This document shows positions 23,178 through 31,748 of a stretch of DNA of 34,047 nucleotides, in pieces. This stretch comes from a virus. Positions within the stretch are counted from its first letter, which is position 1. Each line of letters opens with the position of its first letter. Position numbers and translations under genes: made by a program. The stretch lies in the IMG/VR virus record IMGVR_UViG_3300021076_000018, positions 1 through 34,047 of that record. The stretch is one strand, 5' to 3'. The notes under the pieces were generated by a model. It had not been told where the DNA came from. It saw nothing but the letters and a program-made list of their open reading frames with translations, and did no database searches.

Positions 23178-25672
23178 CAGTTCATCCTTTTCAATGCATT
23201 AACTTCCTTCGACAAGTCTTGAATTGCTTGCACCATGAACGGAATCAGACGACCGTATGTCATTTCCAATTGCTCTGGATTTTCATCGTTGACCAATCGC
23301 GCCCACTTGATGCCGTATTTTTCGACAATCGGTTGTACTTCTTGTGCGACAAATCCGACTTCGTATTGAACGCCTGCTTTCGATCCGTCGCGTTCTCCAC
23401 CTTCATACCAGCGGCGCATGTCCCATTTGAACCCAACGGGGCGCAGATCATTGATCAGAGACAGACCAACAGGCAAGCTACGCAAAGCTGTTTTATCGCG
23501 CAGATCAGAATATCCGGTGATCGAGGTGACCTGACAACGTAGTGCGGACACTGAAGTATTGCCAAGATCAATTTCATTCTGAGCGCCCGCGGCAGATGCT
23601 TGCGCACCGTATCCGATACATGTGACATTCGTTCCGGTCGTCAAGTTTGAACCTGCATTAACACCTACCGCAGTGTTTTGAATGCCGGTCGTTACAGATC
23701 CTAGCGCAGAGTTAGCTGCTGTGGCATGTCCACCAACTGCAGTATTGTCTGTGCCGGTTGTGCAAACGCTCAATGCCTGAGTGCCGATTGCAGTATTGCG
23801 GACGCCGACAGTGTTGATGACTAGAGCATTTGTTCCGACGACGGTATTTGCATCGCCCGTAGTCAGTGCCGCGCCAGCTTTATAGCCAACAGCCGTATTG
23901 TTAATTGTCGAAACCGCTGCGGCTAGAGAGGATGATCCAACAGCTGTATTGTTGATGCCGGTTGTCAATGCCACGCCGGCGGATGATCCAACGCAAGTAT
24001 TGTCGTTACCGGTCGTCAATGCTGTAAGCGAAATATTACCGATGCCAGTATTTCGTGTTCCAATTGTCGAAACCAAAAGAGATTCATATCCGACTGCGGT
24101 ATTCGAATCGCCGGTCGTCAAAGCGTGTCCAGCTTCGTAACCGACAGCGACGTTTTGTACCGTCGAAACTGCCGCCGACAAAGAACCAGATCCAACTGCA
24201 GTATTGGTAATACCTGTCGTCAACGCAGCACCTGCGTTATAACCAATGCAGGTATTATCGTTACCAGTGGTCAGCAAAGTAGCCGATAAAGTTCCAACTG
24301 CCGTGTTACGTGCACCGATCGTCGATGTGATTAAAGCATTCGTGCCGACAATCGTATTATTGTCACCGGTCGTCAGCGCATAGCCTGCTTTGTAACCTAC
24401 AGCGGTGTTACCTACTGTCGAAACTGCTGCATGCAAAGCCTGAGAACCAACCGCCGTCATATTCACGCCGGTAGTCGCCGCAGTCAATGCGAGATGCCCG
24501 ACAGCTACACAATCATTGCCAGTAGTAGAAGCCGTTAGAGCAGCATTGCCAAATGCCGTATTACGCGCTCCAACTGTGCTTGTTAGCAGGGCATTAGTTC
24601 CTACTGCCGTATTCTGATCGCCAGTGGTAATGGCGTTTCCTGCCGCATATCCGACCATCGTGTTAGCAATAGTGGAAACCGCCGTCGCTAACGCGGTCGA
24701 TCCTATTGCCGTATTTTGCACGCCGGTAGTCAGAGCAGTACCTGCGTTATAGCCTACAGTCGTGCAATCATTGCCGGTAGTGGATGCTTTTTGAGATCCG
24801 GAGCCAATTGATGTATTTCTTGCGCCAACCGTATTAACGAGCAATGAATTGGTTCCGACGGCGGTATTGTTGTCGCCCGTAGTGTCAGCATTCAAAGCCT
24901 TAAATCCGATAGCCGTATTGGCAACCGTAGAAACAGCAGATTGCAACGCGCCAGAGCCTACTGCGGTATTATCAATTGCAGTCGTCAATGCAGTGCCTGC
25001 ATTATAGCCAATCAGCGTATTATCATTTCCGCTCGTAGCTGCTACGCCGGAAAGAGAACCGATCGCTGTGTTACGAACGCCGCTTACCAAATTTGTCAGT
25101 GACGTATAACCAACAGCCGTATTGTTCGCGCCGGTCGTATCGCTTGCCAAAGCCAATCCACCAATTGCAACAAGATTTGCGCCAGTCGTCAAAGCACCTA
25201 GAGCGCCGTTACCTACCGCCGCATTCGTGCCTGTCTGAACAATACCAGTCCCAGTGATTACGTTGAAAGCGGTGATTGTAACGGCGACAGGATTTGCAAC
25301 CGATGTGCAAAGTACCTGCATCGTCACAGATTTAGATGCTGCGCAAGTCGAAACACCAGCCAAAGTGATCCCCGTACCAGCCGCGAACGTGGCCGTATAA
25401 GAACTGTTGTTGTTATAGGTGAAATAAAAACCTTGCCCTGCACCGATCAGCCCGACTTTCGCGAGAATATTCTGTGCCGTGTCGGTAGTGTCTACGAATG
25501 CTCCGGTAGGTCCGCTTCGATTTACCACGCCACCAACAATTCCAGCGGCCGTAATCGTTCCGGCACCAACTGTCGTAATATTTGTGCTTGCCATGTTTTG
25601 ACAAAATGTCGTCGCTGCTACCTGCCCTTGCACTGGTAGGTTATCAATTTCTACGCCAAGATAATTGGACAT
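23177..25672 (-). CDS. Repeat-rich tail fibre with C-terminal S74-type chaperone domain
   Basis: An 831-residue protein. Residues about 214-638 are five 85-residue super-repeats, each built of five units of the type NTAVGxxAxxxLTTGDx, recalling trimeric adhesin head repeats. The C-terminus from about residue 722 (SDLRDKTALRSL, then GFVAQEVQPIVEKYG) is a peptidase S74-like intramolecular chaperone. Its Ser722/Lys727 would form the cleavage dyad that releases the domain after trimerisation. TAAGGAG precedes the ATG. It follows the portal gene. The role inferred is receptor binding or a head fibre. Confidence 0.85.
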   Translation of the reverse strand: MSNYLGVEIDNLPVQGQVAATTFCQNMASTNITTVGAGTITAAGIVGGVVNRSGPTGAFVDTTDTAQNILAKVGLIGAGQGFYFTYNNNSSYTATFAAGTGITLAGVSTCAASKSVTMQVLCTSVANPVAVTITAFNVITGTGIVQTGTNAAVGNGALGALTTGANLVAIGGLALASDTTGANNTAVGYTSLTNLVSGVRNTAIGSLSGVAATSGNDNTLIGYNAGTALTTAIDNTAVGSGALQSAVSTVANTAIGFKALNADTTGDNNTAVGTNSLLVNTVGARNTSIGSGSQKASTTGNDCTTVGYNAGTALTTGVQNTAIGSTALATAVSTIANTMVGYAAGNAITTGDQNTAVGTNALLTSTVGARNTAFGNAALTASTTGNDCVAVGHLALTAATTGVNMTAVGSQALHAAVSTVGNTAVGYKAGYALTTGDNNTIVGTNALITSTIGARNTAVGTLSATLLTTGNDNTCIGYNAGAALTTGITNTAVGSGSLSAAVSTVQNVAVGYEAGHALTTGDSNTAVGYESLLVSTIGTRNTGIGNISLTALTTGNDNTCVGSSAGVALTTGINNTAVGSSSLAAAVSTINNTAVGYKAGAALTTGDANTVVGTNALVINTVGVRNTAIGTQALSVCTTGTDNTAVGGHATAANSALGSVTTGIQNTAVGVNAGSNLTTGTNVTCIGYGAQASAAGAQNEIDLGNTSVSALRCQVTSITGYSDLRDKTALRSLPVGLSLINDLRPVGFKWDMRRWYEGGERDGSKAGVQYEVGFVAQEVQPIVEKYGIKWARLVNDENPEQLEMTYGRLIPFMVQAIQDLSKEVNALKRMN
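23759..25033 (-). repeat. Five 255-bp tandem super-repeats in the fibre gene
   Basis: Each 85-residue copy opens with (S/T)GND, then NTAVG-type units of about 17 residues at fixed spacing, including an AVST unit, a TTGD unit and a VGAR-NTA unit. The five copies keep the exact 85-residue period while differing in sequence, so they are old duplications. Recombination between copies could change fibre length. Confidence 0.85.
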
Positions 25673-25682
25673 GCTTTACTCC

Positions 25683-27863
25683 TTATTGGATTGGTCCTGC
25701 TGGCGCAGGTTGATTTGGTGTTGCAGGTTGTCCCTGTGAGCCATTCACGGCTCCAGCGGATGTTTGTTGATTCTGTAAAGATTGCATTACTGCTAATGTA
25801 ATATCATGCACCGCTTGATGTTGATCCATTGCCGATTCATGGAGAAATTGAGCACGTTCCGTCTGTGCACGGAACACATCGGCACCGGCCTTTATCATCG
25901 TTGCATCATCTTTGTTTTTGTATTTCAGCAATTGATCAGACAATGTTTTAATGACCTGATCCATTTGTTGCAAGTGCTGTTGCAACTGCTGTACTTGCGG
26001 ATTCGGACCGTCATCAAGCAATTGAGGCGGCACGGTACGATGAAGTCGTTCGGCAATCTCTTGCGCCATCGGAAAATCTGCTGCTTTAAATAGCAGATCT
26101 CCGCACTCGTCCATCAACTTCGGATTGTTTTCCATAATCTGAGACATGGCCGCAAAAGCTTCTTGACGACGTGTCGCGTATGCTGGACCGACGTCGCAAA
26201 CAACATCGTAACGTCCGATCTTAGGATTCAGAATTTCTTTGACTTCTTGTGTCATGCCAATCTGTTTCTTTTGGTGTGATTGCGGCGCGGTAGGATCTAC
26301 ATGTATGAAGTCCTCTACGCCATCCTCGCCCAAAATGCGCATCATGCGTGGAGTATCGATTACGTGCGGCATCAAATCGACGATCTGCACCCCAGTAAAA
26401 CGAATAGCTAAAGCTAAATGATCAATATAGTGATAAGTCGCATTATCGCCCTGGCGCTGTCTTTGCGTGATCGCAACGCCGGAAGTTTCATTCGATTGCT
26501 GACCCATGACAGCCTGATATTGGCCTGAAACCATCATCATTTCACTGGCCGCGATCTTCATCCCTTCGACATATGCCGATGCCATTTGCGGAGGCGGTTC
26601 GCGCTGCGGACGCTGAATAGGATCGCCATTGTCGTCTTTCCCGTTATATGGCAAATAGGAATAATTGGTAAGATGCTGAGTATCCCAATATTGTTGATAT
26701 CCTTCAAACGCCTGCGCTTCGCCGACATATGGAGTTTTAGTCTGCAATGATGCCTGCTCAGTCGCTGAGCTAGACCAATAGTTATACATGCGCTGAGGGT
26801 CTTTAAGAGCGCGTGTATGGCCTTTTCGCTCCAACTTACCGTCAATGATCATTTCCTCGCCGACCACTCGGACGATCGGTATATAACGGCCAGGCCAAGG
26901 GCGACGATCTATTATCTTGTCGCCGGCAATCAAGAACCATTCGACTTTATCGGTATCAACCTTGCGCAATTGGATCATTTCGGGATTTTGTTTGGCCGCT
27001 GACTTGACCATATCCCAAATTTGCGGATCAACTTCATCCTCGATAACGACATTCGACTTGACTACATTCTCAAACAGCGGCATCAATTCAGCATCAATCG
27101 AAGCAATCTCTCGCTGTTTCGGCTTTTTCCTGAAATATTCGCATACTCGAATATGATCTTTTCCTTGCCACATTCCGCCTTGAGAAAGCGTAAAGGTTGC
27201 GGCAGCAACTTCCTCAGTTCCATATTTGCGCTCGAACTCTTTTTTTGTATAGTCTACAAAGATAAAACCAAACTTCGCATCCGAGCCATTAACTTCCTTT
27301 ATATCTGGATCAATATAGACGGTTAATGGATCTTTAATCCGACGAATAAAAATATCTTGGTCAAACGATTTATCGCTTGCATACTCAGTAGTGATTCTCC
27401 AATACCCGATGCCAGCAAATACCGCGAACTCTTCAGCCGTGTTATAAACGCTCTGAGCATGCGATGCGTATTCAACGTGTCGCACATAACCATCGATTAA
27501 TTTTGCCGATTCTACGGTCGCTCCAGAGTCAATTGGACGCACTTTTGCTTGCGGAGGATGCTGGCGAGAGTCATTGACTATCTGAAGGCAATGCTGCTTG
27601 GTCTTATTGATTGTCAAGCATGGACGGTCGTCAATCTCGCGATTATTACGAGTCGTATCCGGCCATTGGAACATGTTGTCAGAGTCGCCATTAACAAAGC
27701 GCAAATCATCAATAAAAAGCTTCCGAAAATCAGCCTCCCAATTGACGCACAACTCGAAATTGTCTTTGGCCTCTTGAACGATTTTATCGTCCGAAGTGGA
27801 ATCTCCCTTCTTGCCAGGGATGGCGGCCAAGTCTATCGAATCGTTTTTGCTCTTTCTAGCCAT
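25683..27863 (-). CDS. Portal protein (P22 gp1-like)
   Basis: A 726-residue protein, nearly the length of P22 portal (725). Segments seen are DLRFVNGDSDNMFQWPDTTR, DDRPCLTINKTKQHCLQIVN, FEERKYGT-type middle parts, YWSSSATEQASLQTKTPYVG and SGQYQAVMGQQSNETSGVAI. These are typical of P22-like portals. The C-terminal 130 residues form a long glutamine-rich helix (the barrel or crown region). It makes the dodecameric ring used for packaging and ejection. It overlaps the preceding small gene by 8 bases. Confidence 0.92.
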   Translation of the reverse strand: MARKSKNDSIDLAAIPGKKGDSTSDDKIVQEAKDNFELCVNWEADFRKLFIDDLRFVNGDSDNMFQWPDTTRNNREIDDRPCLTINKTKQHCLQIVNDSRQHPPQAKVRPIDSGATVESAKLIDGYVRHVEYASHAQSVYNTAEEFAVFAGIGYWRITTEYASDKSFDQDIFIRRIKDPLTVYIDPDIKEVNGSDAKFGFIFVDYTKKEFERKYGTEEVAAATFTLSQGGMWQGKDHIRVCEYFRKKPKQREIASIDAELMPLFENVVKSNVVIEDEVDPQIWDMVKSAAKQNPEMIQLRKVDTDKVEWFLIAGDKIIDRRPWPGRYIPIVRVVGEEMIIDGKLERKGHTRALKDPQRMYNYWSSSATEQASLQTKTPYVGEAQAFEGYQQYWDTQHLTNYSYLPYNGKDDNGDPIQRPQREPPPQMASAYVEGMKIAASEMMMVSGQYQAVMGQQSNETSGVAITQRQRQGDNATYHYIDHLALAIRFTGVQIVDLMPHVIDTPRMMRILGEDGVEDFIHVDPTAPQSHQKKQIGMTQEVKEILNPKIGRYDVVCDVGPAYATRRQEAFAAMSQIMENNPKLMDECGDLLFKAADFPMAQEIAERLHRTVPPQLLDDGPNPQVQQLQQHLQQMDQVIKTLSDQLLKYKNKDDATMIKAGADVFRAQTERAQFLHESAMDQHQAVHDITLAVMQSLQNQQTSAGAVNGSQGQPATPNQPAPAGPIQ

Positions 27864-28029
27864 TCATTCCACCACTACCAATTTTCTCTTTTGCATGTTC
27901 CAAGCTCTGCACCATTGCCCACAGCAATTGAGCAACCGCGTTCATATTTCCGTGTTGCAGTTCGATAAGTCTTTCCAGCGCTTTATCGCATTGTGCTTTC
28001 GCTGCAATCTTCTTTTCTACTGTGCCCAT
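27856..28029 (-). CDS. Small helical protein between terminase and portal
   Basis: A 57-residue helical protein (GTVEKKIAAKAQCDKALERL, then NAVAQLLWAMVQSLEHAKEK). The ATG at 28029 shares a base with the terminase TAA. The 3' end overlaps the portal start. There are no membrane segments. Function unknown. The tight overlaps on both sides support its being real. Confidence 0.65.
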   Translation of the reverse strand: MGTVEKKIAAKAQCDKALERLIELQHGNMNAVAQLLWAMVQSLEHAKEKIGSGGMNG

Positions 28030-29384
28030 TACCGCCCCATCCATTGAGAGCTACCAATCGTAGCTGGACCACGCTCAGGTTTCTTCATCTCGAATTTAGG
28101 TTTGTTGCGATCCTTAACGAGTCCGGGGAATATCTCACTCATTCCCCAAATCATCGCGTCTGCACGGTTAGGGCTTCGGTCTCCCAAATATCCCATCGTG
28201 GAAAATGCACATAGCTCATCTTCCAACTCTTGAAAAATGCCGACGTGGCGTATTTTGCCAACGTCGGCTAAGGCCGCAATCGGATCTGCCCGAACTGCTT
28301 TGCCACGTGAAGCCGTTACCATTTTAAAAGGAGTATTCGGGCGCGATGTCTGAATCACGTGCTTTACCATCGCACCACCATAATTTATTTCACCGACTAC
28401 GATATCGGCTTGGTGTCGGTCATAAGCCGCGGTTACTACATTACCCCAGGTAGACGGACCTGCTGTAAGAGTCAAGTCCTCCAACACATAACCGATTCCA
28501 TCAGTTCCGAGCGCAACAACGACAATCCCGATCGCATCAGCAGTCGAATTTTCATCGGCAGCACCGGAAGGATCAACTGAAATAATTACTCTCAGAAAAT
28601 CCGGCAATTCCTGTCCATCAACAACGCGCCATTTATCAATTTCGCTATCTGACCAAAGCGCATTAGGTGTTGCGTCGGCAAATTCTCCACGCAGGAATCG
28701 ACGTTGTAATCGCGCAGATTGCGATTTAAGAGTATCCAAATATCCTGCAGCAAGGTTGATAGCATTGCTTTCAGGATTGATCTGCATCGATACATAATCT
28801 TCGGGTCGCGGAAGATTCACACGTGTTTCAGGATCGCGTCGCTCGATGAAAATTCGATATGTCCAATGCACTTTTGATGTCGGGTTGCAATCATAAAACA
28901 TGCGTGGGATCATCGGTTTTTCCCTGCCATCAACGTTCTGCATGACCTTTTGAGCCAGACGAGTGACAGCAATATCTCTTGATGCGAGAGGAATCTGGCT
29001 ACATTCGTTCAAATAAATTGTGCTGAACTCTTGACCAAGAATCTTCTCCGTGCGTTCCTTGTCGTCCAACCCACCAAACCAAATTTGCGATCCGTTTCGA
29101 AACTCCGCATACCAATCTGTTTTATTTATCACGTATTCCGTATTAGGGAAACAAAGACGCATTACTTTTGGGAACGTGTCTTGAATAATCGAATTTTTAA
29201 CGTGATTAAATCGAAACCGCAAAATCGCATGACGACTTTTTGATGCTTTCAAAGCTCTTGCTATTACCGATCTTGTCAAAATGAATGTTTTTCCAGATCG
29301 TGCGCCACCCCAAAGCATGCCGTGCGTTGCCGTTCCGGATAGGAGCGACAATGCTTCGTGCTGCTTTGAGGTTAGCTCTAGCAT
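28029..29384 (-). CDS. Terminase large subunit
   Basis: A 451-residue packaging ATPase/nuclease. Walker A is GGARSGKT near residues 26-33, and Walker B is STIYLNECSQI (acidic E near 127). A motif III-like region follows in the ATPase half. The nuclease half starts at RVIISVDPSGAADENSTADA with an acidic residue, then DIVVGEINYGGAMVKHVI and ADAMIWGMSE. It drives DNA translocation into the procapsid and cuts the concatemer. It is transcribed just before the small helical protein and portal, in P22 order. Confidence 0.93.
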   Translation of the reverse strand: MLELTSKQHEALSLLSGTATHGMLWGGARSGKTFILTRSVIARALKASKSRHAILRFRFNHVKNSIIQDTFPKVMRLCFPNTEYVINKTDWYAEFRNGSQIWFGGLDDKERTEKILGQEFSTIYLNECSQIPLASRDIAVTRLAQKVMQNVDGREKPMIPRMFYDCNPTSKVHWTYRIFIERRDPETRVNLPRPEDYVSMQINPESNAINLAAGYLDTLKSQSARLQRRFLRGEFADATPNALWSDSEIDKWRVVDGQELPDFLRVIISVDPSGAADENSTADAIGIVVVALGTDGIGYVLEDLTLTAGPSTWGNVVTAAYDRHQADIVVGEINYGGAMVKHVIQTSRPNTPFKMVTASRGKAVRADPIAALADVGKIRHVGIFQELEDELCAFSTMGYLGDRSPNRADAMIWGMSEIFPGLVKDRNKPKFEMKKPERGPATIGSSQWMGR

Positions 29385-29385
29385 G

Positions 29386-29871
29386 TTAGCTGTAGTTCAG
29401 TTTTGGAGCGCTGACCAGAATCACCGGCGATGCGCCTGCGGTCTGAACAGCAAATTCCACTGTGTCAATATATCCAGCAGTGGTGGACAGCGTGCAAGCT
29501 CCGCCAACACGCAGGAAGATGGTCCCGGCTCCTGTCAAGGTTAGAGTGCGTGAACCAGTACCGTCCTGCGTGAACTGAACTACCCATTTTTGGCCAGCAA
29601 TTAGGTTTGTTGGCGTGGAAAATGTAACGTTGGCAGTCAGCGTTCCGAGGATTACCAATGAGTTATTGATCTGTGCGGCATTCAGGACAACCGTTGCCGA
29701 GAATGGAACCGATACTGTGGGAGGGGCGAATTGCGCCATGTTTTGAGTTGTTACATACTCATCTTGTGGAAATACACCACTCCCCAAATTAGTGCTGCAA
29801 GGAAAACGTTCATTGCCAGTGAGGGGCAATGTCACTGCCGGCATGTCGCCGTTCCCATCGAAGTATCCCAT
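29386..29871 (-). CDS. Beta-rich probable virion protein upstream of terminase
   Basis: A 161-residue protein with alternating hydrophobic residues (TVVLNAAQINNSLVILGTLT, then GQKWVVQFTQDGTGSRTLTL). It probably forms a beta sandwich or helix-like domain. From memory, similar Gly/Thr-rich domains occur in phage tail or decoration proteins. The CTAGGAG ribosome-binding site lies before the ATG, and the stop is one base from the terminase start. Function unknown. Confidence 0.6.
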   Translation of the reverse strand: MGYFDGNGDMPAVTLPLTGNERFPCSTNLGSGVFPQDEYVTTQNMAQFAPPTVSVPFSATVVLNAAQINNSLVILGTLTANVTFSTPTNLIAGQKWVVQFTQDGTGSRTLTLTGAGTIFLRVGGACTLSTTAGYIDTVEFAVQTAGASPVILVSAPKLNYS

Positions 29872-29929
29872 TTTTATTTCTCCTAGTTAATATGCCGACA
29901 ATCGGCGTTAAGTTACGATCATCGACGTC

Positions 29930-30187
29930 TTACTTTTTACCAGTCTTGTCACGTCGCGCTACAAAACTGTTCATTGATTCTTTTTTCTTTCCTTCGCCTA
30001 ATACTTTATTTGCCTTGGCATCAATCTTTGACTTCTCTCCATCAGATAGCTTGCCCTTTTCCTCCATCTGCGTTGCACGAGCCTTAGCGTTGGCTGCATG
30101 GCTTTTATCCGGCATTGGATAGGCACGCTTACTGGGTTCGCCGAATTCTTTCTTCGGCATCTTGTCGCGTGCTTTTGTGGTTAGCAT
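29930..30187 (-). CDS. Small lysine-rich phage protein with scaffold-like C-terminal tail
   Basis: An 85-residue, very basic protein. The front has KARDKMPKKEFGEPSKRAYP and PDKSHAANAKARATQ, a pattern conserved in small phage proteins near terminase genes. The tail ESMNSFVARRDKTGKK resembles the scaffold C-terminus. A GTG at 30196 overlapping the previous stop is an alternative start to the ATG at 30187. Function unknown; entry into the procapsid through the tail is suggested. Confidence 0.7.
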   Translation of the reverse strand: MLTTKARDKMPKKEFGEPSKRAYPMPDKSHAANAKARATQMEEKGKLSDGEKSKIDAKANKVLGEGKKKESMNSFVARRDKTGKK

Positions 30188-30192
30188 CACGG

Positions 30193-30462
30193 TCACTTAT
30201 AGGTTTTCTTTGTCTTTTCGCGCTTTGCTACCCACTGATCCATGCGCGAACCTTTTGGCTCAACCGGCGAAACCTTTGGCTTCTTTGACATCATTCCCGC
30301 ATCCTTGACACCAGATTTTAATGGTTTTGCATCGACTCCAGCTGCGGCTCCACCGCGTCCACCGGAATTGCCGATTCTCGTCGTATCCTTTCCGCCGTTT
30401 TTGTCGGTTGACTTCATTTTCTTTATTTCGCCATCGATCGGCTTACCCGTTTCCATCTTCAT
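30193..30462 (-). CDS. Small basic disordered protein with scaffold-like C-terminal tail
   Basis: An 89-residue Lys/Gly-rich protein, probably unstructured (RIGNSGGRGGAAAGVDAKPL), ending PKGSRMDQWVAKREKTKK. The ATG at 30462 has AGAGGTGAT upstream and overlaps the end of the preceding gene by 6 bases minus one codon; an earlier in-frame ATG is less well supported. The tail is nearly the same as in the next gene upstream. Function unknown. Confidence 0.65.
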   Translation of the reverse strand: MKMETGKPIDGEIKKMKSTDKNGGKDTTRIGNSGGRGGAAAGVDAKPLKSGVKDAGMMSKKPKVSPVEPKGSRMDQWVAKREKTKKTYK

Positions 30463-30466
30463 CAAA

Positions 30467-31000
30467 TCACCTCTTCGCGGTTTTATTGCGTTTGTCCATC
30501 CATTGATCAAGCCGACTTCCGGAAGGCTTCACTGGCGCTGGTTTTGGCCCCTTGGTTATCATCTTGCCGGTATTTTCTGCGGATTTTTTGATCGGCTTGC
30601 CGTCTTGTTTGTTGGCAGGCGATGTGGTGCTGAAATTGGTTGTTTTCTTCGGAGGAGATTCTTTTGTTGCCGCTTTTGTATCGCTTCCAGGGTTCTTTGT
30701 GGAAACTGCGCCGTCCTTGTCTTTGATCGGCGATTTCGTATCACCAACCATATTTGACTTGTCAGCATCAACCGAGATTTTTTTGGATTTTTCGATCACA
30801 GGAATATTAATTACATGGACTATTGCTGACATTTTCTGTAATTCTGTGTTCGCGTGTTTCTTTGCCGCCTTGTGCCGTTCTTTATCGGCATGGACTTCGG
30901 CGGCCTCCTTTAGCGTCTCCATGTCCCTACGAGCGCGATATTCCTTGCCCTCTTTGGTATCTTCCCATCGCGTTGGCTTCACAGCGATTTCTCCGTTCAT
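30467..31000 (-). CDS. Basic, largely disordered protein with scaffold-like C-terminal tail
   Basis: A 177-residue protein. The first 55 residues are helical and charged (TRWEDTKEGKEYRARRDMET, then VHADKERHKAAKKHANTEL). The rest is a Lys/Ser/Pro/Thr-rich linker. The last residues, SGSRLDQWMDKRNKTAKR, match the scaffold tail pattern. There is no obvious ribosome-binding site at the ATG. An in-frame TAA lies three codons upstream, so the start cannot be much earlier. It is the first gene after the terminator-like hairpin. Confidence 0.65.
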   Translation of the reverse strand: MNGEIAVKPTRWEDTKEGKEYRARRDMETLKEAAEVHADKERHKAAKKHANTELQKMSAIVHVINIPVIEKSKKISVDADKSNMVGDTKSPIKDKDGAVSTKNPGSDTKAATKESPPKKTTNFSTTSPANKQDGKPIKKSAENTGKMITKGPKPAPVKPSGSRLDQWMDKRNKTAKR

Positions 31001-31004
31001 GGTA

Positions 31005-31202
31005 GTTTAAAAGCGAAAACGCCGCTATCCGTATTGAACGGATGCGGCGAATCATTGAGAGTTGCATCTTTTCTCATGTTCTATTTCCATGGGCCGTTGC
31101 GGCTCTATCGGACTAGTTCTGCCATCCCGGCAGTACGTGTACAACTTTTAAGTAACGAATTTATCGTTACAAATTGCGACAAAAGGCGCTAAAACTCTGC
31201 GT
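31005..31202 (-). ncRNA. Candidate structured leader/small RNA before the late genes
   Basis: This is the only sizeable interval without a gene outside the intron. The transcript expected from the promoter at 31209-31238 would contain the hairpins GTAACGA-TAAAT-TCGTTAC (31170-31152), CTGCC-GGGAT-GGCAG (31133-31119) and GCCG-CAA-CGGC (31103-31093), and then a terminator. A 12-codon ORF starting near 31091 is present but unsupported. Length about 190-200 nt. Confidence 0.5.
31008..31049 (-). terminator. Rho-independent terminator-like hairpin
   Basis: The minus strand forms CGCCGC-AT-CCGT, loop TCAAT, then ACGG-AT-A-GCGGCG, an 11-12-bp stem with one bulged base (31049-31020). It is followed by GTTTTCGCTTTT. 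The T run is interrupted, so termination may be partial. It would end transcription from the promoter at 31209-31238 just before the gene starting at 31000. Confidence 0.65.
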
Positions 31203-31208
31203 AATCGG

Positions 31209-31238
31209 ATGATACTTGTGGATAAACATGGTTGTCAA
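31209..31238 (-). promoter_or_regulatory. Sigma70-type promoter
   Basis: A perfect TTGACA (31238-31233), an 18-base spacer and TATCAT (31214-31209) read on the minus strand. Start of transcription is expected near 31202. The -35 lies just after the stop of the small membrane-protein gene. This is the clearest promoter noticed in the window. Confidence 0.65.
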
Positions 31239-31243
31239 TAAAT

Positions 31244-31405
31244 TTATTTACAGCAAACGACAATAAAAGCCGCAATCACAATAGCGGTCGGCATGCTCAA
31301 AGGAAATAACATGAAGAACAATCCTAAAGCTGCAAGTACCGGTATCAGAGCCATGATTACGATCAATATGCGTATTCCCGATGGAATGGATTTCCAAAGT
31401 CTCAC
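31244..31405 (-). CDS. Small two-segment membrane protein after TerS
   Basis: A 53-residue protein starting with GTG at 31405, overlapping the small terminase stop (GTGA). After a short basic start (RLWKSIPSGIR) it is almost wholly hydrophobic, with segments ILIVIMALIPVLAALGLFFM and TAIVIAAFIVVCC. It is probably an inner-membrane protein. A holin-like or exclusion function cannot be told apart. The base overlap supports translation. Confidence 0.6.
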   Translation of the reverse strand: MRLWKSIPSGIRILIVIMALIPVLAALGLFFMLFPLSMPTAIVIAAFIVVCCK

Positions 31406-31746
31406 AGGTTTTCATCCACCGGCAAAAGTTGCACAATCAAAGCGCCATCTTTGCCGGACCCCTTGTGCTCAACTTGCGCTAATTTTGGATGTACGTAAGG
31501 CGCTGCGCTTTTTGCGGCATCAAGCCGGATATCATGCGGCAAATCCTTGTTACGCAGCGTTTGGAGAAGATATTCGAGTGGAGTGATACCGGAGGATTGG
31601 ACTGCTTCAATTATCGCCGCAGTGCGCTTGTTTGGCACCCCTGCCTTGCGTCCGGAGCCTGGCCGCTTGCCGCCTTTGGTTGACTTTTCTACTTTATCAA
31701 TCTTTTGGGCAACTTTATTTGTTTGTTTTGCAATAGTGCTATCCAT
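31402..31746 (-). CDS. Probable terminase small subunit
   Basis: A 114-residue protein. A basic N-terminal region contains GGKRPGSGRKAGVPNKRTAA, followed by helical parts ITPLEYLLQTLRN and IRLDAAKSAAPYVHPKLAQ. The GRKxGxPN and PYxHPKLA elements are common in small DNA-binding proteins annotated as phage small terminases. It would recognise the packaging site. The ATG at 31746 has GAGGAA 7 bases upstream; a GTG at 31749 is possible. It follows the GroES-like gene. Confidence 0.75.
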   Translation of the reverse strand: MDSTIAKQTNKVAQKIDKVEKSTKGGKRPGSGRKAGVPNKRTAAIIEAVQSSGITPLEYLLQTLRNKDLPHDIRLDAAKSAAPYVHPKLAQVEHKGSGKDGALIVQLLPVDENL

Positions 31747-31748
31747 CA

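Noticed and set aside
31053-31091. 12-codon ORF MEIEHEKRCNSQ before the terminator
   Set aside because: Too short and without a ribosome-binding site. Kept only as a note because a leader peptide cannot be excluded.
31061-31140. tRNA gene in the intergenic region
   Set aside because: The minus strand has GCCGGGATGGC, which recalls a tRNA start, but no anticodon arm, TTCGA loop or acceptor pairing follows.
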